A DNA stretch of 39,357 bases from Rhodoferax sp. (GCA_031291295.1 JARLJI010000063.1:1-39357), one strand, 5' to 3'; positions 6,394 through 15,788 are shown, counted from the stretch's first letter. Notes: generated from the sequence alone by a model not told the origin. Program-made: numbers and translations.

Positions 6394-7680
6394 TCAAAAA
6401 TAATACGTTCCCAAGACTTGAACAGCGCGCCGATCCGGCAATATTCCGAATTCGCTGATGGCGCTGCCCATGTTCTGCTGCAACTGCAAGCTCAGATCAA
6501 ATTTGGACCAATGGTGGCGCAGCTCGACCCAGGCAAGCCGGCTGTTGTCGCCGGGATCAAGGCGAAGGTAAGCCGTCAAATCCAGGTCTTTCAGCCAAAA
6601 GCTCTTTTGTGTCGCGTAAATCAGGTAGGCCTGTCGGGGCGCCAGCTCCTGGAGTTGCAACGCGCCACCAAGGTAGGCGAGCTGGGTCGCGGGCGTCGCG
6701 CCCAGCGCGGCCCAGTTGGACTGGTTCAGCGCAAAGCCGTTGTACTCGTATTCGGCGGTGATCGACAACTTGCTGCTTGTGGTGTAGGTTACGCCACCCA
6801 CAAAGCGGTTGCGCGTGGACGTGCTGCTGGATGGCAATGACAAGACGCGGCTCAGCAAATCGGGCTCCTTGCTGCGCGTCAATTCCACATGGGCAACAGC
6901 GGCGTCCGACAGCAAGGCGGTCATATTGGCGCCCACTGCGGGCGACAGGTCGGCGTCCTTGTAAAGGAATAGCTGGCTGCTGACACGTTGCGACCACTGG
7001 GTGCCGAGGGCGACCAAGGCCCGATTCCGGTTGTTGGTCGAGCCGAGGTCCGGGTTCCAGCCCGCGGCGTTGGGGTTATCGGCCAGCTTGGGCGAGAGGG
7101 CAACCGACAGCGAGCCGCCGCTCCATAAGCGCTGCGCGCGCAGCATGACGCTGCCCTGGCGGTTCTCGCGCAGCGCAAAGGGATCGGCGGTGGTGATGAC
7201 GCGCAAGCTGCCATCGCGGAAAAAATCGGTCGGGTTATAGCCGTAGCCTGGCCCATAGCGCAGGTTGATGCGGCCAAATTCCAGCACCGTGTCCCGGCTA
7301 TCGGGCTGCCAGCTCAGGTAGGCCTCGCGCAGGCTGTTCACGGTCGCGTCGGCGCCGGGAGCTGGAGAAGGATACAGGTGGTCGACGCGGTCCGAAAGGA
7401 CCGCGCGCAGGCCCTGGCCCAGCCGTGCAGTGGTGGAAAAGTCAAACGAGGCGCGCGCGGTGTCGACACTGTTGGGCTGGTAACGTTGGCTGGAATTGCC
7501 GACGGCGCCCTCGATGTACATCCGGGTATCGGTGGCAGCCGGTGCGGCGGCAGCCGCCTCGGGTGCGCTCTCCAGGCCCAGGGCGTCTGCATCGGCATCG
7601 GTTGCGGCGTTAGCCGGGGCGGCCTGCAGCGAGGCCAGCGCCACCAGCGTGGCTAGTATGGAATGGGAAAATGGATGCAT
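6394..7680 (-). CDS. Putative outer-membrane beta-barrel protein
   Basis: A 428-residue protein with a Sec signal peptide (cut after the ANA near residue 25). An acidic, Ala-rich linker (about residues 26-50) is followed by alternating strands with aromatic girdles. The C-terminus is QVLGTYYF, the terminal-Phe signal read by the BAM complex. These are features of outer-membrane barrels. I do not recognise a named family. The gene lies 8 bases beyond the LolA-like gene, downstream of the FtsX-type permease and ABC ATPase. It is the natural outer-membrane end of that path, or a porin placed by it. Confidence 0.72.
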   Translation of the reverse strand: MHPFSHSILATLVALASLQAAPANAATDADADALGLESAPEAAAAAPAATDTRMYIEGAVGNSSQRYQPNSVDTARASFDFSTTARLGQGLRAVLSDRVDHLYPSPAPGADATVNSLREAYLSWQPDSRDTVLEFGRINLRYGPGYGYNPTDFFRDGSLRVITTADPFALRENRQGSVMLRAQRLWSGGSLSVALSPKLADNPNAAGWNPDLGSTNNRNRALVALGTQWSQRVSSQLFLYKDADLSPAVGANMTALLSDAAVAHVELTRSKEPDLLSRVLSLPSSSTSTRNRFVGGVTYTTSSKLSITAEYEYNGFALNQSNWAALGATPATQLAYLGGALQLQELAPRQAYLIYATQKSFWLKDLDLTAYLRLDPGDNSRLAWVELRHHWSKFDLSLQLQQNMGSAISEFGILPDRRAVQVLGTYYF

Positions 7681-7688
7681 ATAGTCGG

Positions 7689-8459
7689 TCAGTCTGGCTG
7701 GAAACGGGGTAGAAAATCTCGCTGCATCCAGCTGTCCGGAATGGCACGCGCCTTGTAGTCGGAAAAACGCATCAGTGTGACCGACTGGGAATTGAGGCCA
7801 TCGATGATCACGGTCTCGGTCGGGCGCTCGGCGCCGAGCTGGGGTTGAAAGTGACGGTAGTAGGCGGTCTTGAGCAGGCGTGATGATTCCGCAAAGAAAC
7901 GCGCCTTGAGCGGGCGGTTGTTTTCAGCGTCAACCCAAACCTCGATGCTGGCGTAGGTGGCGCCCGGCGCCACCGCCGTGAGGGCCAGCTTGTGGGCCAT
8001 GCGGGTATGGCGCTCGCCATCCATGATCTCTTCGTCGCCCACCAGCGTTGCCTGGTAATCCTTCGCCAGGTTGACGGTCGCCACATCGCCATTGGACGCC
8101 TGGCCCAGCAACCGCTGCTGGGGCGACAGCCGGACGCTGGCCTTGCTGGTCGGGTCGTAAAACCACATGTCGTTGCCATTTTTGAGCATCAGCTTGCCGG
8201 CGTCCCGGGCCGGCAGGACAAACCGGACCAGACTGGCGAATTGATCCCCTTGCTGCTCCATGCGGGAGTAGCTGACCAGGGTGCTGGTATCCACCTGCTT
8301 GCCTGCCTGGAACTCGGTCAGGGTCACGGTCACACTGAACGGGCGCCCAGGGTTGCGGATGGCATCACTGGCGGCCAGGATCTCATGCGCGCCCGGAGCG
8401 GACCATGCCAGTCCCGGCCCGAGCAGGAAAGACAGTAAAAGCAGAAGCAGTGAGCGCAT
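7689..8459 (-). CDS. LolA-like outer-membrane lipoprotein-sorting protein
   Basis: A 256-residue periplasmic protein with a signal peptide (MRSLLLLLLSFLLGPGLAWSA). The body has the pattern of the LolA-like (lipoprotein-sorting) superfamily: repeated antiparallel strands with KLMLKNGNDMWFYDP around residues 93-107, and paired-strand segments such as ASIEVWVDAENNRPLKARFF. Such proteins carry a lipid or lipoprotein across the periplasm in a half-open barrel. Upstream codons of the same frame overlap the permease gene, so the start was placed at the ATG that opens the signal peptide, 20 bases after the permease stop. It is a paralogous type, distinct from the housekeeping lolA, always judged by context: here with an ABC permease, an ATPase and an outer-membrane barrel. 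Confidence 0.82.
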   Translation of the reverse strand: MRSLLLLLLSFLLGPGLAWSAPGAHEILAASDAIRNPGRPFSVTVTLTEFQAGKQVDTSTLVSYSRMEQQGDQFASLVRFVLPARDAGKLMLKNGNDMWFYDPTSKASVRLSPQQRLLGQASNGDVATVNLAKDYQATLVGDEEIMDGERHTRMAHKLALTAVAPGATYASIEVWVDAENNRPLKARFFAESSRLLKTAYYRHFQPQLGAERPTETVIIDGLNSQSVTLMRFSDYKARAIPDSWMQRDFLPRFQPD

Positions 8460-8479
8460 GCCCGTGAAGTCTCTTTCTA

Positions 8480-9877
8480 TCAAGCGTGGCGCAGGGCCTC
8501 GACCACATCCAGCCGCGCAGCACGGTGGGCCGGCCACCAAGCCGACAGGATCGCAATGCAGATGAGGCCGAAGGTTGTGCCGAGGATCATACGGTTTTCG
8601 CCCCACACGGTGACCGTGAACGGCATCAACTCGACATTTCCGGGCGGGCGCCAGGGCATGCCTATGCGGTTGATGATGACCGCCAGCAACAGCGCCAGCA
8701 CAACGCCAAGCGCTGCCCCTGCAAGGCCGAGCAAGGCGCCCTCGGTCACAAACAGACGCCGGATACCGGCCCTGCGCAGGCCAATGGCACGCAGCGTGCC
8801 AATCTCGACGGTGCGTTCGACCACGGTGGTGTTCATGGTGTTGCTGACGGTAAACAAAACAATGCCGCCAATCAGCACGAAGACAAAACCAAAAATGGTG
8901 TCAAACATCTGCATGGTCTGGACATAAAACGGATTCAGTTGCCGAAAATCCAGCACGGCCAGCGGCTGGCTGGTGGAATACCTGGCAAGTATCGCCGTCA
9001 GACGCTCGCGCGCTGCGGGGATCTGGTCCGTGTGCCGCAGCTGGATCATGATTGACGTCGCCTTCGGCGGAGATTTGCCGTAGATCAATTTTTGCAGCTG
9101 CGCGAGATTCATCATCAGGTAGACCTCATCGAGCTCCTTGATGCCCTGATCTTCGGCACCAATCACCTCCAGTGAGGTGACGTTCGGTGCGCCTTGGGTA
9201 TTGACGACCAGCACGTCAATACGGGGGTGATTGCCTTCGGCGGCAGGAGCCTTGGCGGGCGTCTCTTGCAGGCTGAGCTGGGCAATATCGTCGGGCAGCG
9301 CGTTGCCGTCGGGCTTGTGCTCCTTTTCCGGTCGGGGACATTCGGCTATTTTCAGCGCATCGCATAGCTGGAGCACCCGGGCGACACCGGTCCCAACAAC
9401 AGTGGCATCGGCCGGTGCACCCTCCAGGGCAGATGGCGGCGACTGGGCGGGCAGATCAAAGTCGTTCCAGAGTCGCATGCGGTTGCGGTCGGCCGCCATG
9501 AAGCCATTGCCAATAATGGTGCGGGATACGTTGGCCGCATAGTTGGCGGCAATGCCACCGAATTGCAGGTTTGGTGTGACCACCAGCACCATGTTTCGCA
9601 ATACTTCATCGTTCTGGATGTCGGCAATGATCCTGGCGTAATCGGTGATGCCGTAGGCCGTCGGGTTTCCGCTGCCATACAGGTAAAAGTCGCGGTGCTG
9701 AATTTGCAGATGACCACTAGTTTGAACATGATGTGTCTGCATCATGTAGTTGATGTTGGCACTGAAACCGCCAAACAGAAGAATGGAGGTCGACCCAATG
9801 GCCATGGCCAGCAGGGTCGCCAATGAACGCCGGCGGTTGCGCAAGAGGTTGCGCACCGCCAGATTGAGCGTCATCAT
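8480..9877 (-). CDS. ABC transporter permease, FtsX/MacB/LolE type
   Basis: A 465-residue inner-membrane protein. One transmembrane helix lies near the N-terminus (after RNLLRNRRRSLATLL). A periplasmic domain of about 280 residues follows, then three helices at the C-terminus, including the FGFVFVLIGGIVLF stretch, and the FtsX-type segment TVEIGTLRAIGLRR. This is the four-helix layout of MacB, LolC/E and FtsX, which work by mechanotransmission and do not pass substrate through the membrane. The start overlaps the ATPase gene by four bases (ATGA). Together they should extract a lipid or lipoprotein for the LolA-like protein. A Pro/Glu-rich insert in the periplasmic domain (around residues 180-225) is not typical of LolC/E. 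Confidence 0.9.
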   Translation of the reverse strand: MMTLNLAVRNLLRNRRRSLATLLAMAIGSTSILLFGGFSANINYMMQTHHVQTSGHLQIQHRDFYLYGSGNPTAYGITDYARIIADIQNDEVLRNMVLVVTPNLQFGGIAANYAANVSRTIIGNGFMAADRNRMRLWNDFDLPAQSPPSALEGAPADATVVGTGVARVLQLCDALKIAECPRPEKEHKPDGNALPDDIAQLSLQETPAKAPAAEGNHPRIDVLVVNTQGAPNVTSLEVIGAEDQGIKELDEVYLMMNLAQLQKLIYGKSPPKATSIMIQLRHTDQIPAARERLTAILARYSTSQPLAVLDFRQLNPFYVQTMQMFDTIFGFVFVLIGGIVLFTVSNTMNTTVVERTVEIGTLRAIGLRRAGIRRLFVTEGALLGLAGAALGVVLALLLAVIINRIGMPWRPPGNVELMPFTVTVWGENRMILGTTFGLICIAILSAWWPAHRAARLDVVEALRHA

Positions 9878-10620
9878 GCCGCGCCCTCTGCACCGGTCTC
9901 GCCTTTTCGACGTATGCCCTCAATTGCCCCGTCTTTCAGGAAAATCGTGTCGTCGGCGGCCTTGATCACGTCTGGATCATGGGACGAAAAAATAAAGGAA
10001 ATCTGGTATCGGTCCACCATCTGCCGCATCAAGGCAAGAATGGAGGCCCCGGTCCGGCTGTCCAGATTGGCGGTCGGCTCGTCGGCGATGACCAGTTTGG
10101 GCTTGCGGGCCAAAGCGCGGGCAATGGCGACCCTCTGGCGTTGCCCGCCCGACAATTGGCCCGGAAAGTTCCGGGCCTTGTCGCCCAACCCCACCGCATT
10201 GAGCAGCTTGGGTACCCGGTCACCGCGTTTTTTTGCCGATGCGCCCGCCAGCAACAACGGGTATTCGATGTTTTCGTAAGCACTCAGAACCGGCAGTAAG
10301 TTGAAGTTCTGAAAGATAAAACCGATGTTATTGGCGCGAAAGTCCGACAGGGCGTCGTCGGTCAATTCCCCGACCTTGCAGTCCGCCACGACAATTTCAC
10401 CGTTGTCAGGTTTGTCGATGCAGCCGATCATGTTGAGCAGGGTCGTCTTGCCGCTGCCAGACGGGCCCAGCAGCACGGTAAAGCAGGCGCGCCGGACTAG
10501 AATATCAACGCCCTTGATGACCGGGACGCTGACGGAATCCATGTGATAGGTTTTTTCGACCTGCGTCAGAACGGCCACCGGTCGGTGATTTCCTGCGTTG
10601 TCCGCCTTCCGCTCTGTCAT
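9874..10620 (-). CDS. ABC transporter ATP-binding protein (LolD/MacB-like)
   Basis: A 248-residue ATPase with Walker A GPSGSGKT, Q-loop in FIFQNFNLLP, signature LSGGQ, Walker B LVIADEP and H-loop SSHD. The sequence NENIEYPL-like segment and overall length place it with LolD, MacB and FtsE. The start was set at ATG with GGGGCG upstream; a TTG 39 bases earlier would add 13 residues. It is the first gene of the minus-strand run permease, LolA-like, barrel, methyltransferase. It is divergent from the tyrosine phosphatase gene, with about 90 bases between the starts that must hold both promoters. Confidence 0.92.
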   Translation of the reverse strand: MTERKADNAGNHRPVAVLTQVEKTYHMDSVSVPVIKGVDILVRRACFTVLLGPSGSGKTTLLNMIGCIDKPDNGEIVVADCKVGELTDDALSDFRANNIGFIFQNFNLLPVLSAYENIEYPLLLAGASAKKRGDRVPKLLNAVGLGDKARNFPGQLSGGQRQRVAIARALARKPKLVIADEPTANLDSRTGASILALMRQMVDRYQISFIFSSHDPDVIKAADDTIFLKDGAIEGIRRKGETGAEGAA

Positions 10621-10713
10621 CTTTCGCCCCAATTGAACTATGTCCACCAGCAACGCCAATTATTACCACATCCGAAATTACCGCCCGTATCGAAAACAAC
10701 TTGGGGCGCCGCG

Positions 10714-11235
10714 ATGAAACTCTTGATGGTTTGCATGGGCAATGTATGCCGCTCGCCCATGGCTCAGGTGGTGACATTGCACATGGCGGGGCAAGCAGGC
10801 CTGGCGCGCGACATCCTGGTGGACTCGGCGGGAACCCATGCCGACGGCAGCCGCGAGACACCTGATCCGCGGGCCAAACTGGTGCTCGCCGCACGCGGAT
10901 ATCCGGTTGGCACGAGCCGGGCGCGACAAGTCATCGAGCGCGACTTCGCTCGCCATGACCTGATCCTGGCGATGGACCAGGTCAACCTGAACGAACTGCA
11001 GCGTCTATGCCCTGCCGAACACGCGCACAAACTGCACCTGTTTCTCGAGTTCGCTCAAGGGGCGGATGGCTGCGAGATTCCCGACCCCTACTACGGCAAT
11101 GTCGAGGGCTTTGAGCGCGTGCTTGACCTCTGTGAAGCCGGTGCGCGCGCGCTGATCGACCACCTCCAGAATGCACCGGCGACCATCCTGCCTGCGCATG
11201 CGAGCGCGGTGGGGGCGGAAACCGGCCAATCGTGA
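10714..11235 (+). CDS. Low-molecular-weight protein tyrosine phosphatase
   Basis: A 173-residue cytoplasmic phosphatase. The P-loop CMGNVCRSP (Cys nucleophile at residue 7, Arg at 13) is close to the N-terminus and the general-acid loop DPYYG is near residue 122. Bacterial members (Wzb, Etp, PtpA) dephosphorylate tyrosine kinases that control polysaccharide export, and others remove arginine phosphate. No kinase is encoded in the window. The start is the ATG that places the P-loop at its usual distance; longer frames run into the divergent ATPase gene. The C-terminal tail after about residue 155 is longer than usual and Ala-rich. Confidence 0.92.
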   Translation: MKLLMVCMGNVCRSPMAQVVTLHMAGQAGLARDILVDSAGTHADGSRETPDPRAKLVLAARGYPVGTSRARQVIERDFARHDLILAMDQVNLNELQRLCPAEHAHKLHLFLEFAQGADGCEIPDPYYGNVEGFERVLDLCEAGARALIDHLQNAPATILPAHASAVGAETGQS

Positions 11236-11354
11236 CTTTTTGTGCCTTTATGCCAACTCCTTGGTCTTTCGTATTGTGTTTTCCGATTTACAGTGGCATG
11301 GCAATCGGCGATGATTGACTAGCCCCCCTTACATCGGAATACATTTTTCTGGAC

Positions 11355-13091
11355 ATGGCTGTTGTCGATTCAATTCCCAAGGAAACGTCCACCATGGCTT
11401 TGCCGGGGTTGGGCCGCACCCTCGTTTCCGCAGGAAAGCTCGGGCAAAAGTCAGCAGAAGAGATCTTTCGCAAGTCGCAGACCAGTCGCACCAGTTTTAT
11501 TGCCGAGTTGACGGGCTCCGGTGCGGTCTCTGCCTCGGATCTGGCGCACACCATGTCGACCGCCTACGCAGCGGCTTTGCTCGATCTGGATGCCATCGAT
11601 ACGCAGCGCCTGCCCAAAGGGCTGCTTGACGCCAAAATTTGCCAGGACTACCGCGTCGTCGTGCTGAGCCGGCGCGGCAACCGGCTGATTGTGGCGACCG
11701 CCGATCCGTCGGACCAGCAGGCCGCTGAAAAGATCAAGTTCGCGACCCAGCTCGGCGTGGATTGGGTGATTGCCGAGTACGACAAGCTGTCGAGAATGGT
11801 GGAGGCCAACGCGACGACGGCGGCCGAGGCCATGGACAACATCATTGGCGAGGACTTCGAATTTGACGAAGCCACGATGGAAGCCGCCAATGCAGACAGC
11901 ACTGAGACCACGGTCGCGGAGGTCGAGGATGCACCCGTCGTCAAGTTCCTGCACAAGATGCTGCTGGATGCCTTCAGCATGCGGGCCTCCGACCTGCATT
12001 TCGAGCCTTACGAGCATGCCTACCGCGTGCGCTTTCGCATCGACGGCGAGTTGCGTGAAATCGCAGCGCCGCCCGTGGCCATCAAGGACAAGCTGGCGTC
12101 GCGCATCAAGGTGATCTCGCGCATGGATATCTCCGAGAAGCGGGTGCCGCAGGATGGCCGCATGAAGCTCAAGATCGGGGCCGACCGCGTGATCGACTTC
12201 CGGGTCAGCACGCTGCCCACGCTGTTCGGCGAAAAGATCGTGATCCGTATCCTCGACCCCAGCAGCGCCAAGCTCGGCATCGAGGCGCTGGGCTATGAAC
12301 CGGAAGAAAAGGAGCGGCTGATCAAGGCCATCGGCCGGCCCTATGGCATGGTGCTGGTCACGGGACCGACCGGATCGGGCAAGACCGTGTCGCTGTACAC
12401 CTGCCTGAACATGCTCAACAAGCCGGGCGTGAACATCGCCACGGCCGAAGACCCGTCGGAAATCAACCTGCCGGGCGTCAACCAGGTCAACGTCAACGAG
12501 AAGGCGGGGCTGACCTTTGCGGTCGCCCTCAAGTCGTTTTTGCGCCAGGACCCGGACATCATCATGGTCGGCGAAATCCGCGACCTGGAAACCGCCGACA
12601 TTTCGATCAAGGCGGCGCAGACCGGCCATCTGGTGCTGTCCACGCTGCACACCAACGATGCGCCGTCCACGCTCACGCGCATGCGCAACATGGGCATTGC
12701 CCCGTTCAACATTGCCTCCAGCGTCATTCTGATCACGGCCCAGCGGCTGGCGCGCCGGCTTTGCGTCACCTGCAAAGCGCCGGTGGATATTCCGCGCGAA
12801 ACACTGATCGAGGCCGGCTTCAAGGACGACGAGGTCGATGGTTCCTGGACCCCTTACAAGCCGGTCGGATGCGCGGCGTGCAACAACGGCTACAAGGGCC
12901 GCGTCGGCATCTACCAGGTCATGCCGGTGAGCGAGGAAATTCAGCGCATCATCCTGCGCGATGGCAGCGCCCTGGAAATTGCCGAGCAGGCCGAGCGCGA
13001 AGGCGTCCGCTCCTTGCGCCAGTCGGGCCTGCACAAGGTCAAAATGGGCATGACTTCTCTAGAGGAAGTACTGGCCGTGACGAACGAATAA
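11355..13091 (+). CDS. pilB: Type IV pilus assembly ATPase PilB
   Basis: A 578-residue hexameric ATPase of the GspE/PilB family that powers pilus extension from the cytoplasmic face. The N-terminal MshEN-type domain occupies roughly residues 1-160. Walker A GPTGSGKT is near 336-343 and the Walker B region DPDIIMVGEIRD near 397-408. The His box is QTGHLVLSTLHTND. Two zinc-binding pairs are present (CVTC near 470, CAAC near 506). The first gene of a plus-strand operon with pilC 21 bases on. An internal ATG at 11394 has a better ribosome site (AAGGA) and would give 565 residues; the longer start is kept because the extra residues resemble relatives I recall. No major pilin is in the window. Confidence 0.95.
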   Translation: MAVVDSIPKETSTMALPGLGRTLVSAGKLGQKSAEEIFRKSQTSRTSFIAELTGSGAVSASDLAHTMSTAYAAALLDLDAIDTQRLPKGLLDAKICQDYRVVVLSRRGNRLIVATADPSDQQAAEKIKFATQLGVDWVIAEYDKLSRMVEANATTAAEAMDNIIGEDFEFDEATMEAANADSTETTVAEVEDAPVVKFLHKMLLDAFSMRASDLHFEPYEHAYRVRFRIDGELREIAAPPVAIKDKLASRIKVISRMDISEKRVPQDGRMKLKIGADRVIDFRVSTLPTLFGEKIVIRILDPSSAKLGIEALGYEPEEKERLIKAIGRPYGMVLVTGPTGSGKTVSLYTCLNMLNKPGVNIATAEDPSEINLPGVNQVNVNEKAGLTFAVALKSFLRQDPDIIMVGEIRDLETADISIKAAQTGHLVLSTLHTNDAPSTLTRMRNMGIAPFNIASSVILITAQRLARRLCVTCKAPVDIPRETLIEAGFKDDEVDGSWTPYKPVGCAACNNGYKGRVGIYQVMPVSEEIQRIILRDGSALEIAEQAEREGVRSLRQSGLHKVKMGMTSLEEVLAVTNE

Positions 13092-13112
13092 CAGGGAAAC
13101 CCAAAGGGCTTT

Positions 13113-14330
13113 ATGGCGACTGCAGCGAGCAAAAACATCAAGGAATTTGTCTTCGAGTGGGAGGGCAAGGATCGCAATGGCAAGCAGGTTCGTGGCGAAA
13201 CCCGCGCCGGTGGCCAAAACCAGGTGCAGGCATCGTTGCGCCGGCAGGGGGTCCTGGCCAGCAAGATCAAGAAGCGCAAGATGCGCGCCGGCAAACGCAT
13301 CCGGCCCAAGGACATGGCGATCTTCACGCGCCAGCTCGCCACCATGATGAAGGCCGGCGTTCCGCTGCTGCAGGCCTTCGACATCGTCGGGCGCGGCAAC
13401 CCGAATGCCAGCGTCACCAAGCTGCTCAACGATATCCGCACCGACGTCGAGACCGGCACCTCGCTGAGCGCGGCGTTCCGCAAGTTCCCGATGTACTTCG
13501 ACAACCTGTACTGCAACCTGGTCGAAGCGGGCGAAGCCGCCGGTATTCTGGAGCAGTTGCTGGACCGGCTGGCGGTCTACATGGAAAAAACCGAGGCCAT
13601 CAAATCCAAGATCAAGTCCGCGTTGATGTACCCGATCTCGGTGCTGGTGGTGGCGTTTGTGGTGGTGGCCGTGATCATGATTTTCGTGATTCCGGCGTTC
13701 AAGCAGGTGTTCAGCTCCTTTGGCGCCGATCTGCCGGCGCCCACGCTGGTGGTGATCGCCATCAGCGAGGTTTTCGTCTCGTATTGGTGGCTGATTTTTG
13801 GCGGCCTCGGCGGCGGCCTGTACTTCTTCATGCAGGCCTGGAAGCGCAACGAAAAAGTCCAGATGTTCATGGACCGGCTGATGCTCAAGCTGCCGATTTT
13901 TGGCGCTCTGGTTGAAAAATCCTGCATCGCGCGCTGGACCCGCACGCTGGCCACGATGTTCGCGGCCGGTGTCCCGCTGGTGGAAGCGCTCGACTCGGTG
14001 GGCGGCGCCTCGGGCAATTCCGTCTACGCCCTGGCGACAGAAAAAATCCAGCAGGAAGTCTCCACCGGCACCAGCCTGACCGCGGCCATGGGCAACGTGA
14101 ACCTGTTTCCCAGCATGGTGCTGCAGATGTGCGCCATCGGCGAAGAATCCGGCTCCATCGACCACATGCTGAGCAAGGCGGCCGACTTTTACGAGGCCGA
14201 GGTAGACGACATGGTAGCCGGCCTGTCCAGCCTGATGGAGCCCATCATCATCGTGGTCTTGGGCGTCATCATCGGCGGCATCGTGATCTCCATGTACCTG
14301 CCGATCTTCAAGCTGGGTCAGGTCGTCTGA
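13113..14330 (+). CDS. pilC: Type IV pilus inner-membrane platform protein PilC
   Basis: A 405-residue member of the GspF/PilC family. Two repeated cytoplasmic T2SSF domains (about residues 70-195 and 275-395) each end in transmembrane helices, and a further helix lies between them. The first domain has FTRQLATMMKAGVPLLQAF and the second has WTRTLATMFAAGVPLVEAL, the expected internal repeat. It is the membrane partner of the PilB motor. The stop overlaps the pilD start (TGATG), which indicates translational coupling. Confidence 0.96.
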   Translation: MATAASKNIKEFVFEWEGKDRNGKQVRGETRAGGQNQVQASLRRQGVLASKIKKRKMRAGKRIRPKDMAIFTRQLATMMKAGVPLLQAFDIVGRGNPNASVTKLLNDIRTDVETGTSLSAAFRKFPMYFDNLYCNLVEAGEAAGILEQLLDRLAVYMEKTEAIKSKIKSALMYPISVLVVAFVVVAVIMIFVIPAFKQVFSSFGADLPAPTLVVIAISEVFVSYWWLIFGGLGGGLYFFMQAWKRNEKVQMFMDRLMLKLPIFGALVEKSCIARWTRTLATMFAAGVPLVEALDSVGGASGNSVYALATEKIQQEVSTGTSLTAAMGNVNLFPSMVLQMCAIGEESGSIDHMLSKAADFYEAEVDDMVAGLSSLMEPIIIVVLGVIIGGIVISMYLPIFKLGQVV

Positions 14331-15172
14331 TGCTGGTCTCGCAATGGTTTGACGCCGCACTCGGCGGCGTGGTCGGGTTGCTGCTGGGCAGCTTTCTCAA
14401 CGTGGTGATCTACCGCCTGCCCAAGATGCTGGAGGCGCAATGGGCGGCCGAATGCGCGGAGATCTCGGGCCAGGAGCCCGCCGAGGCACAACCCTTCAAC
14501 CTGATGGTGCCGCGTTCGCGCTGCCAGCAGTGCGGCCACCAGATTCGCTGGTACGAGAACATCCCTCTCGTGAGCTATCTTTTTTTGCGCGGCAAATGCT
14601 CGAGTTGCGCCGCGCCCATCAGCCTGCGCTACCCCTTGGTAGAACTGGTCACCGGGGCGCTGTTTTACTGGTGCATCTGGCACTGGGGCGCGAACTTGAC
14701 GGGCCTGGTCTGGTGCGGCTTCTCGGGTGCGATTGTCGCCCTGGCCTGCATCGACTGGGATACCACGCTGCTGCCCGACGACATCACGCTGCCGCTGCTG
14801 TGGGCCGGACTGCTCGCTGCGGCGCTGCAATGGACCGACGTGCCACTGGCCGGCGCCATCTGGGGCGCCGCTGCGGGCTACCTTTCACTTTGGCTGATCT
14901 ACTGGCTTTTCAAACTGATCACCGGCAAGGAAGGCATGGGTTACGGCGACTTCAAGCTGTTCGCGGCGCTCGGGGCCTGGTTTGGCTGGCAGGCCCTGGT
15001 GCCCGTCATCCTGATGGCCTCGGTGATTGGCGCCGTGGTCGGCATCACCCTCAAATTTTCAAGTGGACTGCGCGAAGGCGGCTATGTGCCATTTGGCCCC
15101 TTCCTGGCGGTCGCCGGCCTGACCGCCATGGTTTTTGGACCGCAATCGATTCTTCACGTCATCGGGTTGTAA
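14330..15172 (+). CDS. pilD: Prepilin peptidase / N-methyltransferase PilD
   Basis: A 280-residue polytopic aspartic protease that trims and N-methylates type IV prepilins. The N-terminal cytoplasmic domain has both zinc pairs (RCQQCGHQ and KCSSCAAP). The two catalytic aspartates are visible in ACIDWDTTLLPDD and in GMGYGDFKLFAALGAW. Full length for the family. The longer open frame overlaps pilC in another frame; the ATG used overlaps the pilC stop. It is followed four bases later by coaE. Confidence 0.96.
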   Translation: MLVSQWFDAALGGVVGLLLGSFLNVVIYRLPKMLEAQWAAECAEISGQEPAEAQPFNLMVPRSRCQQCGHQIRWYENIPLVSYLFLRGKCSSCAAPISLRYPLVELVTGALFYWCIWHWGANLTGLVWCGFSGAIVALACIDWDTTLLPDDITLPLLWAGLLAAALQWTDVPLAGAIWGAAAGYLSLWLIYWLFKLITGKEGMGYGDFKLFAALGAWFGWQALVPVILMASVIGAVVGITLKFSSGLREGGYVPFGPFLAVAGLTAMVFGPQSILHVIGL

Positions 15173-15176
15173 CGGC

Positions 15177-15788
15177 ATGAGGGCGGCAGTCACCCGGCTG
15201 GGGCTCACGGGCGGCATTGGCAGCGGCAAAAGCACAGTCGCACAGATGCTGACTGGCTTGGGCGCGGCCGTCATCGATGCCGATGCCATTGCACGCAGCG
15301 TCACGCTGCCCGCCGGCGCTGCCATCGGGCCGATCGCCACGGAATTCGGCAGCGACTTCATCACGCCCGAGGGCGCGCTCGACCGCGACCGCATGCGCGC
15401 CTTGGCCTTTGCCGATGCCGGCGCCAAGCGCCGCCTGGAGGCCATCGTTCACCCGCTCGTCGGACAGGAAACACAGCGCCAGGCCGACGCAGCCATCCAC
15501 GCGGGGCGCCGCTGCATCGTCTTCGACATTCCCCTGCTGGTCGAGTCGGGGCGCTGGCGCCAGCACCTGGACTGGGTGCTCGTGCTCGACTGCGCCGCCG
15601 AGACCCAGATTGGGCGCGTGATGGCGCGCAGCAAGCTGAGTCGCAGCGCGGTAGAGCAGATCATGGCCGCCCAGGCCCCGCGCCTGCAGCGCCTGGCCGC
15701 GGCCGACATGGTGATCGCCAACGACGGCCTGCCGCTGGCGCTGCTGCACGCCCAGGTCCGGCAACTCGCCCGGCGCTTCGGGCTATGA
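15177..15788 (+). CDS. coaE: Dephospho-CoA kinase
   Basis: A 203-residue P-loop kinase for the last step of coenzyme A synthesis, phosphorylating the 3'-hydroxyl of dephospho-CoA. Walker A GGIGSGKS is at residues 11-18. DADAIAR, the VFDIPLLVESG segment, and the lid with RVMARSKLSR are typical. It lies in the pilBCD-coaE-zapD-yacG operon common to many proteobacteria. The start ATG is four bases after pilD and the stop overlaps zapD by four bases (ATGA). Confidence 0.96.
   Translation: MRAAVTRLGLTGGIGSGKSTVAQMLTGLGAAVIDADAIARSVTLPAGAAIGPIATEFGSDFITPEGALDRDRMRALAFADAGAKRRLEAIVHPLVGQETQRQADAAIHAGRRCIVFDIPLLVESGRWRQHLDWVLVLDCAAETQIGRVMARSKLSRSAVEQIMAAQAPRLQRLAAADMVIANDGLPLALLHAQVRQLARRFGL

Noticed and set aside
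11236..11354. A sigma-54 promoter for pilB (GTGGCATGGCAATC).
   Set aside because: GG and GC are not ten bases apart, so the match fails at the invariant positions.
11451..13034. A 527-codon open frame on the minus strand across pilB, and similar long frames opposite secA, pilC and argJ.
   Set aside because: They are antisense shadows of high-G+C genes with low-complexity His/Arg/Gly-rich translations and no family features.
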